Notes under the pieces: model-generated
Told to the model about the DNA's origin: nothing
The model's input: only the letters and a program-made list of their open reading frames with translations
Database searches by the model: none
Shown here: positions 46,092 through 54,543 of the stretch, piece after piece
Layout: each line of letters begins with the position of its first letter
Position numbering within the stretch: position 1 is the first letter of the stretch
Position numbers and translations under genes: made by a program
DNA from: JALRHH01 sp964590315
Lineage (GTDB): Bacteria > Patescibacteriota > Saccharimonadia > Saccharimonadales > JALRHH01
Direction: 5' to 3'
Assembly (NCBI GenBank): GCA_964590315.1
Contig: CAZPVS010000004.1
Span: 1 to 64,000, forward strand
Length of the DNA: 64,000 nucleotides

Positions 46092-46183
46092 AATGAATGC
46101 CTTGTTACTTGCTGCTCTTGTTATAGATTATTAGACATCTACTGCCTATGATTCAGCGCACATAGCGATATAGTTTCAGTGTA

Positions 46184-46972
46184 TTATTTTTGCTTGGATT
46201 GCAGAGCTTTGAGTGTCAATTCAGTACGAGCACGGGCGTAAGTACAGTGCTCACAGGGGCCACCCATAGCCGCGGTGCCAATTGGTGGCATTTCATCTGA
46301 GTCCATGCAGGCTTTCATATCCATGATTGTTTGCTCCACCCAGTCACTATTACCATGATGTGGAAATACAAAGGTTTCGAACTCTACTTTATTATGAAAC
46401 CCATCGAGGTCCTGACGACCAGTTGCGTACACAAAGTAGCCGGTGTCGCTGACCTTAAAACCATTTTGCTTGAGGAGCCACTGATACACCTCCATCTGAC
46501 GTCGGTACATGTCGTGCCACGTGCCTTCGGGGCCAAGCGCTGTAACGGGTTTGTCTTTAGCCGTGGCTTTATAGTCTACGACGATGAGCTCCTCGTCTTC
46601 GTTGATCCAGATATCGTCAACCGCACCAAAGACATGAAGATTTGTGGGCACATGAACGGTGGTAATCCCCGTAAAGTTATAGCGCCACGTATCCAGGTCT
46701 TTATGCTGATACGGAATAGCCTTGATGCCTGTCTCCACCAATAACGGGTGCGGCTCTTGCTTGGCGCGGTAGACATCAAATTCTTTTTTGAATAATTCGT
46801 CGATGGTTTTGTTGATATTGAACGGGGGGCTGCTCGGTCGAGTAATTTTCAGACGTACATCAAGCCAAAAACAACGTGGGCATTGCATGAACAGCTCAAT
46901 TTTGGAGCGCGACAATTTGAACGGTACTTTCTGCCCTGGTTGATACGGCATTGAGCGTTCTCTATAGCCCAT
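46184..46972 (-). CDS. PD-(D/E)XK nuclease with four-cysteine (Fe-S type) motif
   Basis: 262 residues from ATG 46972 (AAAGGA 7 nt upstream). RecB/Cas4-like nuclease: catalytic core FGAVDDIWIN then EELIVVDYKAT (D ... D-x-K), followed by MYRRQMEVYQWLL (the QxxxY motif of the family). Cysteines CPRCFW near the N-terminus and CEHCTY near the C-terminus would hold an iron-sulphur cluster as in Cas4 and AddB. No cas genes are near, so a repair role is likelier. Confidence 0.85.
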   Translation of the reverse strand: MGYRERSMPYQPGQKVPFKLSRSKIELFMQCPRCFWLDVRLKITRPSSPPFNINKTIDELFKKEFDVYRAKQEPHPLLVETGIKAIPYQHKDLDTWRYNFTGITTVHVPTNLHVFGAVDDIWINEDEELIVVDYKATAKDKPVTALGPEGTWHDMYRRQMEVYQWLLKQNGFKVSDTGYFVYATGRQDLDGFHNKVEFETFVFPHHGNSDWVEQTIMDMKACMDSDEMPPIGTAAMGGPCEHCTYARARTELTLKALQSKQK

Positions 46973-47089
46973 TTTTGGGTCCTTTCGTTTATAAGACACT
47001 GGCGGCTGGAGCATGATTGATAGTCGAAGAGAGCTACAATCATCTCTGTTTATTGTAGCAAAGGCTTCTGAACTGAAGGCATGTAATAT

Positions 47090-49195
47090 TTACGCCTTTG
47101 CATGATGCCGCACGACCAGTCCATGCGAATGGAACGTACGGTACACACGATGTCGTCCATACTGGCGAGCGATGAGAATGATTGCTCCCATAAGACCGAT
47201 AAATCCGATAATAGCCCCTCCGGTCAGTGCGGTTACCGACGGCTCGCGCACATCCTTTCCGCCAGCTACGGCTTGTTTAGACAGATCAATGTAACCTCCG
47301 GCAAGACGATGCGGCGGATACGCCCGCTGGACTGATTCAAACTCTCGCTGTGCAGCCGAATAATGCTGCCGACCGTACAGATCGAGACCCTTCTGCCAGG
47401 TCGCCTGAACCGTGCCACTAGCGCGAAGATTAACAGAATGAGTTGTAGCGAGCGATTTGAAATCTGCTATGTCTCGAATATAGCTTTTCGCCGCATCAGC
47501 AACTTCGCCGCTCGTATAACGATACGTCAGGAGGCCGATCACTTCACCATCTTCATTGACTGCCGGACCGCCACTATTACCACGTGACGCATCGGCATCT
47601 GACTGATACAACTTCGATGTGCCTCCCGCGGCTTCACGTACAGCGCTCACTGCGCCATTTGTAACAGTGACGTCGAGTGCGGTGTTGTCGGTCAGTTTAT
47701 TTTCGGCATCAGTCGGAAAGCCAAACAAGCTAATTTTTTGATTCAGCGTTGCGGGACTATCTGCCAAAGCAATGAAGGGCGCGTCGGTCACATGCACCTT
47801 CAGGAGCGCCACATCACTCGATGAAAACCCCTGCTTGGGATCTGCAACGACGGTGAGCTGGTCTTTTGGTGAGTAGTCATAGTCGATAACCCTCGCTTGC
47901 TTTAAGCTATCAGTCTCAGCGAAGCTCCGTACCGTTTGCTTCAACTGCTCTTCATCAACCGCTTCCACTGGCGTCTCGCCCAAAGCAACAACCGTCAACT
48001 TGCGCTCATTTACCAGTCGTAGTTGGCTATCGGGTAAATCATATATTTTAGAAATGATCGATGCGGTTAGTTCTGGTCGTTGTAAGACTTCCTGAATCTG
48101 GGATGACGAGAGTTGTGATCCACTCAGAAAGCGCTCGAGTAAAGTGCTGTCGCGTAATAAGGCGTTGACCAGCATGTCCTTGGCACCATACACCACCACA
48201 TGTCCGTTGGTTGCAATATAGCCATCACCCGTCACCAAAAAGCCGCTCCCCATGGAACCACTGCATGTATCTTCAGAGAGCGCCTGGTCCTCAAAAACTA
48301 ATGTGCCACACACCATATGATAAATTTTAACCACTGCTGGGGACACCAGATCAGCAATATATTGCTGATCCATGACCGGTTGTGGCTTTTGATCAAAGAT
48401 AGTTGATATCCCTTGTACTTTTGTAGCTGTCTCAAGCTGCATTGCATGCAGTATGGGTGCCATCGATGTCGGAATTCCCTCGTCAGTAACGATGCCACGA
48501 ATAGTGATGGCAAATGGCCTGCTCTGCACCTCACTGGTCCAGACGACCGTACGAGTTGGGTTGCCTGCAAACTTCGGCGTCACGACATAACTTGATTTGG
48601 TCATCAGCGTACCGCTCACTGACTCAGTTGTACGGACTGGCGACGAGACATCCACACTATCTGTACTTTTTGGCGCAAAATAGTCCGCCAAAATAGCCGT
48701 GATATCCTGTCGTGGTGCAGCGACTGATTTGAAGGTAGCGAAGGCAGCCGCGTCGGTCTCTACACGAACCTCTAGTTCGGCAGCAGCTTCTGGCGGAGGT
48801 ACTCTACTCGGCAGCGGGCTGAGTGTTACGCTGGAAAGCGGTTTGCCTGCCCGAAGCTCAGCATCACTTATCTGCCCCTGGTAACCATCTCCGAGTGCAG
48901 TCGGAGCAAACTGTTCATTATCAAAACTGAAGGCGAATCCATTGGCCGAACGGACGGTCGTGAGTGTCTGGCGTTGCACAGGAGTTGCTGCATTGCTAAT
49001 AAGATTTCGGGGATCAAGTGATTGACGCGTCACCACTGCCGCCAACTCGAGAAACATGGTACCCATAAATGCCAGCGCGACCAGCAAAATCAAAATGTGA
49101 CGGCGCCGATACGGCCGTGTATGATGCGGCAACAAATGCAGCACCTCACCAAGCGCCACAAGAGCCGGCTGATTATGGGTTACACCTGTTGCCAT
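47090..49195 (-). CDS. HtrA-like membrane serine protease with large external domain
   Basis: 701 residues. TM1 at about 33-54, external part, TM2 near 655-680 and a short basic tail. The chymotrypsin fold has the triad His332 (IATNGHVVVYG), Asp461 (SSSDVALLKV) and Ser541 (ASRGNSGGPAV). A 220-residue N-terminal external region and a roughly 110-residue insertion between His and Asp (about 345-450) are unusual for HtrA, and there is no clear PDZ. Two cysteines (VCGTLV, DTCSGS) may pair near the active site. Probably cleaves envelope or surface proteins. GGTGAGGA precedes the ATG. Confidence 0.88.
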   Translation of the reverse strand: MATGVTHNQPALVALGEVLHLLPHHTRPYRRRHILILLVALAFMGTMFLELAAVVTRQSLDPRNLISNAATPVQRQTLTTVRSANGFAFSFDNEQFAPTALGDGYQGQISDAELRAGKPLSSVTLSPLPSRVPPPEAAAELEVRVETDAAAFATFKSVAAPRQDITAILADYFAPKSTDSVDVSSPVRTTESVSGTLMTKSSYVVTPKFAGNPTRTVVWTSEVQSRPFAITIRGIVTDEGIPTSMAPILHAMQLETATKVQGISTIFDQKPQPVMDQQYIADLVSPAVVKIYHMVCGTLVFEDQALSEDTCSGSMGSGFLVTGDGYIATNGHVVVYGAKDMLVNALLRDSTLLERFLSGSQLSSSQIQEVLQRPELTASIISKIYDLPDSQLRLVNERKLTVVALGETPVEAVDEEQLKQTVRSFAETDSLKQARVIDYDYSPKDQLTVVADPKQGFSSSDVALLKVHVTDAPFIALADSPATLNQKISLFGFPTDAENKLTDNTALDVTVTNGAVSAVREAAGGTSKLYQSDADASRGNSGGPAVNEDGEVIGLLTYRYTSGEVADAAKSYIRDIADFKSLATTHSVNLRASGTVQATWQKGLDLYGRQHYSAAQREFESVQRAYPPHRLAGGYIDLSKQAVAGGKDVREPSVTALTGGAIIGFIGLMGAIILIARQYGRHRVYRTFHSHGLVVRHHAKA

Positions 49196-49284
49196 TCCTC
49201 ACCTTATTTATTGCTTAAGCATAAGTATATAGGTCACCGGTACGGCTGACAATGCACTTTCGGTAATGAGGCTAGAGCTGCGAG

Positions 49285-49974
49285 CTACGCCGTCAGCGCA
49301 ACAGCAGTAATAGCCGCAGTCTCCGCACGGAGGGTGAACTGCCCTAGCCCAAGATGCGGTATTGTATGCGAAGTAACCAAGGTCCGCTCTGACTCGCTCC
49401 AGCCGCCTTCAGGACCGACAAGCAGCCCAAAAGTCTGACTATCTACACATTCCGGACGCGTTCCGCCCTGCTCGCACAGGGCAAGCGGTACCGTGCTGCC
49501 CAGGTGTTCCAGCGCAGTTTTAACGAGCATTGGTTCACGGACAGTCGGTATGTCACTGCGACCGCACTGCTCTGCTGCCTCGATAATTATCTTCTCCGCG
49601 CGGTCGGTATTAAAACCCGTCTTCTCTGATCGCTCGGCCAATAATGGTATGAAGTGACTCACTCCAAGCTCGGTCGCTTTTTGTAGCACCCAGTCATTCT
49701 TGTCCTTTTTGAGGAGTGACCACAAGAGATACACATCCTTCTGCGGGACATTCCGCTCATAATCTGTAATCAGTTCGAGGTGCGCCTCGGTATCATGCAT
49801 TTCCGTAATACGATAGAGCCGCTCCGTCTCGACGCCATCAAACAACACCACCTGTTGATCTGCTTGGTATCTCAAGACTTTCCGCCACTGGTGAATTAAG
49901 GCCTGATCATGCAGCCAAAAATCATGTTTTAGCTCGATGGTGTTGATCGGGATATAAAATCGATGGAGGCGCAT
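49285..49974 (-). CDS. rsmE: 16S rRNA (uracil1498-N3)-methyltransferase RsmE
   Basis: SPOUT-class methylase, 229 residues from ATG 49974 (MRLHRFYIP). The N-terminal PUA-like part has HQWRKVLRYQADQQVVLFDG; the SPOUT part has LLWSLLKKDKNDWVLQKATELGV, EQCGRSDIP, and LLVGPEGGWSESE with LGQFTLRAETAAI. The longer frame overlaps the previous gene and is rejected. Confidence 0.94.
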   Translation of the reverse strand: MRLHRFYIPINTIELKHDFWLHDQALIHQWRKVLRYQADQQVVLFDGVETERLYRITEMHDTEAHLELITDYERNVPQKDVYLLWSLLKKDKNDWVLQKATELGVSHFIPLLAERSEKTGFNTDRAEKIIIEAAEQCGRSDIPTVREPMLVKTALEHLGSTVPLALCEQGGTRPECVDSQTFGLLVGPEGGWSESERTLVTSHTIPHLGLGQFTLRAETAAITAVALTA

Positions 49975-50002
49975 AGGTACACCTATTGTACTAGAGTCTC
50001 CC

Positions 50003-50281
50003 TTATAGGACGACTGTACGGCTCTCGCGTTGGAGTTTTGCCTGCGCTGCTTCAGCACGCTTGTCGGACACAAACGTAAATAATCCGCTGATGAGCACTG
50101 CGCTGATAACCACCGCTCCAGTGATAAGTGCTACTTTTTTATGGGTAGTCATGGGTTGCATAGGTGCTGGTTCCGCAGGACGAGGCGGAATATTATTCCA
50201 ATCCTGATTTGCCAGCGGTGCTGGCGCTTGCGTTTGATCTTGGGTTGTTGTCGGCTGAGCCGTAAAAGTTTGCTGGTCCAT
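50003..50281 (-). CDS. Small Pro/Gln-rich single-pass membrane protein
   Basis: Not recognised. From ATG 50281 (AAGGAAACT before it) 92 residues: a Gln/Thr/Pro-rich cytoplasmic half, one membrane helix (VALITGAVVISAVLISGLFTF) and a short charged tail. Its promoter carries the GCTTATGC octamer beside the -10. Confidence 0.7.
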   Translation of the reverse strand: MDQQTFTAQPTTTQDQTQAPAPLANQDWNNIPPRPAEPAPMQPMTTHKKVALITGAVVISAVLISGLFTFVSDKRAEAAQAKLQRESRTVVL

Positions 50282-50333
50282 AGTTTCCTTGTACTGTGAT
50301 TTTGCTATTTTTGTTTTTGTCACCTTGAAAAAT

Positions 50334-50362
50334 ACTATAGCATAAGCTTAATAATATTTCAA
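50334..50362 (-). promoter_or_regulatory. Promoter of the small membrane protein (GCTTATGC type)
   Basis: TTGAAA (50357-50362), 17-bp spacer ending in GCTTATGC (50340-50347), TATAGT (50334-50339). Confidence 0.7.
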
Positions 50363-50407
50363 CTGTTTTGTAACTAATTTATTGTTTTGTCTATTTTATG
50401 TCACAAG

Positions 50408-51667
50408 TTACTTCTGGCGAACCAATACTGCCAGAGATTCGATATGAGGTGTCCGGGGGAAAAAGTTATAACCCGTAAGTGATTGCACGGTGTATTTTTC
50501 TTGCAATATCGCAATGTCCCGGGCCTGCGTAATGGGGTTGCAGCTAAGGTACATCACTCTGGGAGGAGCAGCATCCAGAATACGTTGCACAACGTGTGGA
50601 TGTAAACCAGCGCGAGGTGGGTCGACAATAAGGCTATGATCACTATCAATATACTCCAACGCAGACTCAGCAGATGCTTCTATGACTTCTGCAGTTGATG
50701 TCTGTGCATTAACTCGTCCCATTGCGCAATTATGAGGATCGGATTCAATAAGCAATGCCTTACCGCCTATGGCGAGTCCAATTGTTCCGACACCACTGTA
50801 CATATCAATATACGGCTCATCCCCCACCGCAGTGCGGATGGCGGTCAACGCTTCTGAAAATATATCCAAGTTGACCTGGAAAAATGAATTAACATCGTAT
50901 GTTATAACACGATCCCCGACGGTATCGGACAAGGTTATGTCACCGTAGATATACAACTCTTTCGTGAGGACACTGGCAGGACTCTTGGGGGTAGAGTAGT
51001 AAATCGCAAACCCCTTAATACTGCCACCGACCTCGGGTAGTTGTGGAAATTGTTCGTCTTTTACAAAGAGTGCCGCCACCACTTCACCCGCCTGGTTGGC
51101 GCGAATGACCACCGATTTCAACTGGGACCCCCGAATCTGATGTTTGTTCAATACTGCGAGAATGCGCTGGGCAGCTTCATCTATAGCCGGCATGGCGATG
51201 CTACTACCTGGTACGATACGCTTGCCATGGCTACCACGGTGGAATAACGCCATGTGTAAACCGGCTTCATCCGCCCAGAAGGAGTATTCCATTTTGTTAC
51301 GATAATGCCATTGTTGATCAGTCGCGTGCATCGTAATCTGCTCGACACCTCGTACATGTTCACGCTGCATCGTTTCGACGAGGATGTCTCGCTTGAACTT
51401 GTTTTCAGCCGCATACGTCATAATCTGCCACGGGCTCGTGCTCATATACGCTTCATCCCGAGGCGTTATGCGATCTACTGAGGGTGCAAGAATTACTTCT
51501 GCTATACCTTCCGCAAGTTTGTGTTTGCTTTTGGTTAGCTGAACACGAACTTCTTCACCTGGGAGTGCGTTCCACACAAAGACACGCCGACCATCTGCCA
51601 GCGTGCCTATTCCCTGCCCACCATGGACAAGTTTTTCAATAGTAACGACTTCTTCGATCACGGACAA
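50408..51667 (-). CDS. RlmD/TrmA-like RNA (uracil-C5)-methyltransferase
   Basis: 419 residues: N-terminal TRAM domain (IEKLVHGGQGIGTLADGRRVFVWNALPGE), central part with HYRNKMEYSFW, and the methylase core PYIDMYSGVGTIGLAI, LIVDPPRAGLHP and the catalytic Cys in VMYLSCNPITQARDIA. The four Fe-S cysteines of RlmD-type enzymes are missing (the region reads EAYMSTSPWQIMTY). Target rRNA or tRNA base cannot be told. It begins 5 nt after the heliorhodopsin-like gene. Confidence 0.88.
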   Translation of the reverse strand: MSVIEEVVTIEKLVHGGQGIGTLADGRRVFVWNALPGEEVRVQLTKSKHKLAEGIAEVILAPSVDRITPRDEAYMSTSPWQIMTYAAENKFKRDILVETMQREHVRGVEQITMHATDQQWHYRNKMEYSFWADEAGLHMALFHRGSHGKRIVPGSSIAMPAIDEAAQRILAVLNKHQIRGSQLKSVVIRANQAGEVVAALFVKDEQFPQLPEVGGSIKGFAIYYSTPKSPASVLTKELYIYGDITLSDTVGDRVITYDVNSFFQVNLDIFSEALTAIRTAVGDEPYIDMYSGVGTIGLAIGGKALLIESDPHNCAMGRVNAQTSTAEVIEASAESALEYIDSDHSLIVDPPRAGLHPHVVQRILDAAPPRVMYLSCNPITQARDIAILQEKYTVQSLTGYNFFPRTPHIESLAVLVRQK

Positions 51668-51672
51668 AAGTT

Positions 51673-52617
51673 TTATTGTGCGTAGAGACCGATGATAAGA
51701 ACGACTGCAAGGGAAACTTTAGTGAGCGAATTAATGACGGTATAGGTACGGTCGACTGCAGGATAATCATGCGATCCGTTGCGAAGCTTGTATGCATTCC
51801 ATTGTGCGCGAATAGTGGCAAGAAGGCCCGTTGCAACAACCGCTGCAGCAGCATATGCATACCATGGTGAACGCTCCATGCCATACACGTATGTTGCAAG
51901 CATAGTAAGCACGAGTGCAAGTACGGGAACGGCGACCGCTACTTGTGCGGCGCGGTACGTTGCACGAGCAGGTTTGCCAGTGGCAGCGTTCTCGCGCTCG
52001 AACATCCATGCAAAGTAAGCTGCAAGTGCTACGAATACCATAGCAAGCTTTAGACCTGCAGCATCCTGAAGGCCGTTGAGGAGTGCAACAATCTCGAACA
52101 TCAGTACGTTAGTAATAGCAAAATCTACCCAACGAAGTGTCTGGACTCTTCGTTTCATGCCCGCTTGCTCACGTGCAAAATAACGTGTGCCACGGAGTAA
52201 AGCCAATACTGCTGCGACGGCCAACGTCGCGACGAGCAGCCATCGGAATTCAACTTCGTATAGTACGTGCGCAGCAGGAGCAAGCACTGTCCCTGCCCGA
52301 CTGGCAAGTTCATCCTTTGCGAGATGTCCCATGAGCACTTGCGCGGATTCATTGTTCATCAGTAAGCCTGCAGCAACGGCGAGCGCAGTAAACAGCAAAC
52401 CAAGTCGTACCTGGACACGCCGTAAGAAAGCAAATCGGCTTTCAACAATACGAATGGTCACTTTAGTATCATGCTTGGCAACAACAGGCTTTGCAGTTAT
52501 TGCTGCTGATTTCTTTACTTTTGCGGATGCCATAGTTGTTTTTGTAGCTGCCTTAACAGTCGGTTTTCTTTTTGTGGTTTTAGTCTTTGCCTTGGTGGTA
52601 GAAGTTGTTTTAGCCAT
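51673..52617 (-). CDS. Heliorhodopsin-like seven-helix membrane protein
   Basis: 314 residues. The first 55 are a Lys/Thr/Ala-rich tail; then seven helices (about 64-86, 124-142, 161-183, 188-206, 222-246, 250-275, 290-312). Helix 3 starts LRWVDFAITN and helix 4 ends AYFAWMFEREN, matching heliorhodopsin RWVEY and FGWLQEKY blocks; helix 7 reads DRTYTVINSLTKVSLA, with Lys300 where heliorhodopsins bind retinal. Asp165 replaces the usual Glu counterion, and the helix-7 Ser four before Lys is Asn. Heliorhodopsins are light-sensing or regulatory, with the N-terminus inside. It is transcribed after msrA; TATATT 6 nt before the ATG may give a leaderless mRNA. Confidence 0.75.
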   Translation of the reverse strand: MAKTTSTTKAKTKTTKRKPTVKAATKTTMASAKVKKSAAITAKPVVAKHDTKVTIRIVESRFAFLRRVQVRLGLLFTALAVAAGLLMNNESAQVLMGHLAKDELASRAGTVLAPAAHVLYEVEFRWLLVATLAVAAVLALLRGTRYFAREQAGMKRRVQTLRWVDFAITNVLMFEIVALLNGLQDAAGLKLAMVFVALAAYFAWMFERENAATGKPARATYRAAQVAVAVPVLALVLTMLATYVYGMERSPWYAYAAAAVVATGLLATIRAQWNAYKLRNGSHDYPAVDRTYTVINSLTKVSLAVVLIIGLYAQ

Positions 52618-52623
52618 GCCAAC

Positions 52624-52629
52624 AATATA
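52624..52629 (-). promoter_or_regulatory. -10 box before the heliorhodopsin-like gene
   Basis: TATATT, GTTGGC, ATG (52617), within the msrA gap. No clear -35. Confidence 0.4.
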
Positions 52630-52651
52630 TCACAACTGGTTCACAGATGTA

Positions 52652-53134
52652 CTACTCTATCGGAGTATACGGTATATGACACATACCCCGCCCCGTCCGC
52701 ACAGTGAACTTCTGGTGATATTCCTCCGCTTTGTAAAACTGTGTGGCGGGCACAATCTGGGTAACGATGGGTCTATCGTACGATGGCTGCAGCGAGTCAC
52801 GAACAGTCATAGCAAGACGTTTTTGATTGTTGTCAATATAGAAGACTGCTGATCGATATTGACTCCCCACGTCACGACCTTGCCGATTATGCTGAGTGGG
52901 GTCATGCATACGAAAAAAATGCCGGACGAGCCGCTCGTACGAAATGATTGTTGCGTCAAACCGAATTTCAACTGCTTCGGCATGGCCGGTATCCCCATGA
53001 CACACATCATCGTAAGTTGGGCGTGTCGTTTCGCCGCCTATATAGCCGACCGTAGTTTGCAAGACGCCAGGTATCTGATCGAAATAATACTGTACGCCCC
53101 AGAAACATCCTGCTGCAAAGATAGCTCTCATCAT
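52652..53134 (-). CDS. msrA: Peptide methionine sulfoxide reductase A
   Basis: Repairs oxidised methionine (S-sulfoxide) in proteins. 160 residues with the catalytic Cys in FAAGCFWGVQYYF, GYIGGETTRPTYDDVCHGDTGHAEAVEI and RHFFRMHDPTQHNRQGRDVGSQYRS. C-terminal resolving cysteines are absent apart from one near the end (GRGMCH). It directly precedes the heliorhodopsin-like gene, fitting a light or oxidant stress unit. Confidence 0.96.
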   Translation of the reverse strand: MMRAIFAAGCFWGVQYYFDQIPGVLQTTVGYIGGETTRPTYDDVCHGDTGHAEAVEIRFDATIISYERLVRHFFRMHDPTQHNRQGRDVGSQYRSAVFYIDNNQKRLAMTVRDSLQPSYDRPIVTQIVPATQFYKAEEYHQKFTVRTGRGMCHIPYTPIE

Positions 53135-53139
53135 ATGTC

Positions 53140-53637
53140 CTAATTTTTTATTCTCAGTCGACGCCAGATTAAACCATCGAGAAATAAGTGACTAAAGTAG
53201 CCTGTCACCGCTGCCCCATAGTAGACGAGCGAAGCCGGCAAAATAGCATCATTATATAAATACGGAACAAGAAGGATAGGCAGCGGGATGACAAACATAG
53301 CCCATTTTTTATGCGTCCATCCGCGGTGATGACCAACGATTGGTAGCATAGCAATGAGGCCTAAGTACGCTGCCGCCTGAATATATCCCTGCCAAATTAA
53401 TAAGACGTCGAGTGGAAATACAATCCCAAAAAAGATGTCCTGAGCTTTACTGTTTGTATCCACATCAGGGAAAAGTCCAAATAAGATACCGATGATGAAT
53501 ACCGCGGATACGGCTTGCCAATTGCCGAGAACACCCGCTGCTTCAGCAAATTTTTCAATGGGTAAAAATGAAATAGCTCCAGCATATGCCGCTGAAAGTA
53601 CGATGCCCCCGCCGATGTGCCCTTTATAATTTGCCAC
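53140..53637 (-). CDS. YdjM-like membrane-bound metal-dependent hydrolase
   Basis: 165 residues, about four membrane helices, of the DUF457/YdjM family of predicted inner-membrane hydrolases. Metal-site candidates: GHIGGG at the start, FPDVDTNSKAQ, HHRGWTHKKW and GYFSHLFLDGLIW. Substrate unknown; in E. coli ydjM is LexA-controlled. It lies 5 nt before msrA in the same run. Confidence 0.85.
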   Translation of the reverse strand: MANYKGHIGGGIVLSAAYAGAISFLPIEKFAEAAGVLGNWQAVSAVFIIGILFGLFPDVDTNSKAQDIFFGIVFPLDVLLIWQGYIQAAAYLGLIAMLPIVGHHRGWTHKKWAMFVIPLPILLVPYLYNDAILPASLVYYGAAVTGYFSHLFLDGLIWRRLRIKN

Positions 53638-53643
53638 AACACA

Positions 53644-53976
53644 TCATTTCTGGGCTACGGGGGGTTCCGTTGCCGTGTCAGTAACGGTTACATCACGCCA
53701 GAACGCAACGTAACCAGAGAAATCTTTTTTAACAATATCGAGTGCTCCCGGCAGAGGACTAGGATAGCTCCAGGCGCAATCCTGGCTTACATCTTCTCCC
53801 TGTCCCACATGAAAATATTGACATACTCCCTTCCACGGACAAGTGTATGGCGTGGAACTTTCTGTAAGGTATGTTTGGTTGACCGACTGTGGCGGAAAAT
53901 ACCAGTTGCCTTCTATATAAATAAGCTCTTCGCGTGGTGCCTCCGCAATGATACTGTCTCTCCAGATTGCTTTCAT
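53644..53976 (-). CDS. DUF427 domain protein
   Basis: 110 residues of the DUF427 beta-barrel family: MKAIWRDSIIAEAPREELIYIEGNWYFPP, then STPYTCPWKGVCQYFHV and CAWSYPSPLPGALDIVKKDFSGYVAFW. Function unknown. ATG 53976 overlaps the stop of the FMN reductase gene by 4 nt with GGGAAGGG upstream, so the two are coupled. Confidence 0.88.
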   Translation of the reverse strand: MKAIWRDSIIAEAPREELIYIEGNWYFPPQSVNQTYLTESSTPYTCPWKGVCQYFHVGQGEDVSQDCAWSYPSPLPGALDIVKKDFSGYVAFWRDVTVTDTATEPPVAQK

Positions 53977-54533
53977 GATGTTTTTTCCCTTCCCTGTTTT
54001 AGTACCCGTGCCATCCATAGCAGTTCGTCGTACAATTTCTGAGTATTTTTTTGATACTGCTCGCGAAATGTTTCAACTAATTGTCCATCTTCCATAAACA
54101 TATCCTGTACTTTTGGGAAATATAGCTCAGGGTGAATATTGACGAGGCCTAGACGATGACATACCGCTAAAAGTGCCTCGCACGCACGGACACCACCCCA
54201 ACTACCACTGCTCACCCCAACCAACGCCACGGGCTTGTGCTGATAGTTATCATATTCACTGTCGAGCATACGCTTCAAGCTACCCGGAAAGCTATGATTA
54301 TATTCCGGAGTGACAATAATAAATGCATCAGCTTTTGCGGTGATCTCTGAGTAGCGGAGATCTTTCACGTCCTCACCTTCATCGACCAGCATAAGCTCCT
54401 GCGGATCAACAAACACAATCTCAACATCCGTTAAGCTTTTGCCATAGGTCTCAATATAATGCGCCGCCTTAATAGACTCACGCTTTGCCCGAACGGTGCC
54501 AACAAGTACCGCGACTGTGAGCTGGTCGTTCAT
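53973..54533 (-). CDS. NADPH-dependent FMN reductase
   Basis: 186-residue flavodoxin-like reductase that uses FMN to reduce quinones, azo dyes or other acceptors. VAVLVGTVRAKRESIKAAHYI gives the phosphate loop and FIIVTPEYNHSFPGSLKRMLD the isoalloxazine site. AAAGGGGG precedes the ATG. It follows lysS by 10 nt. Confidence 0.9.
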   Translation of the reverse strand: MNDQLTVAVLVGTVRAKRESIKAAHYIETYGKSLTDVEIVFVDPQELMLVDEGEDVKDLRYSEITAKADAFIIVTPEYNHSFPGSLKRMLDSEYDNYQHKPVALVGVSSGSWGGVRACEALLAVCHRLGLVNIHPELYFPKVQDMFMEDGQLVETFREQYQKNTQKLYDELLWMARVLKQGREKTS

Positions 54534-54543
54534 TGCACCCCCT

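Noticed and set aside
46184..46972. Cas4 and a CRISPR locus
   Set aside because: No repeat-spacer array or other cas gene in the window; Fe-S RecB-like nucleases are common outside CRISPR.
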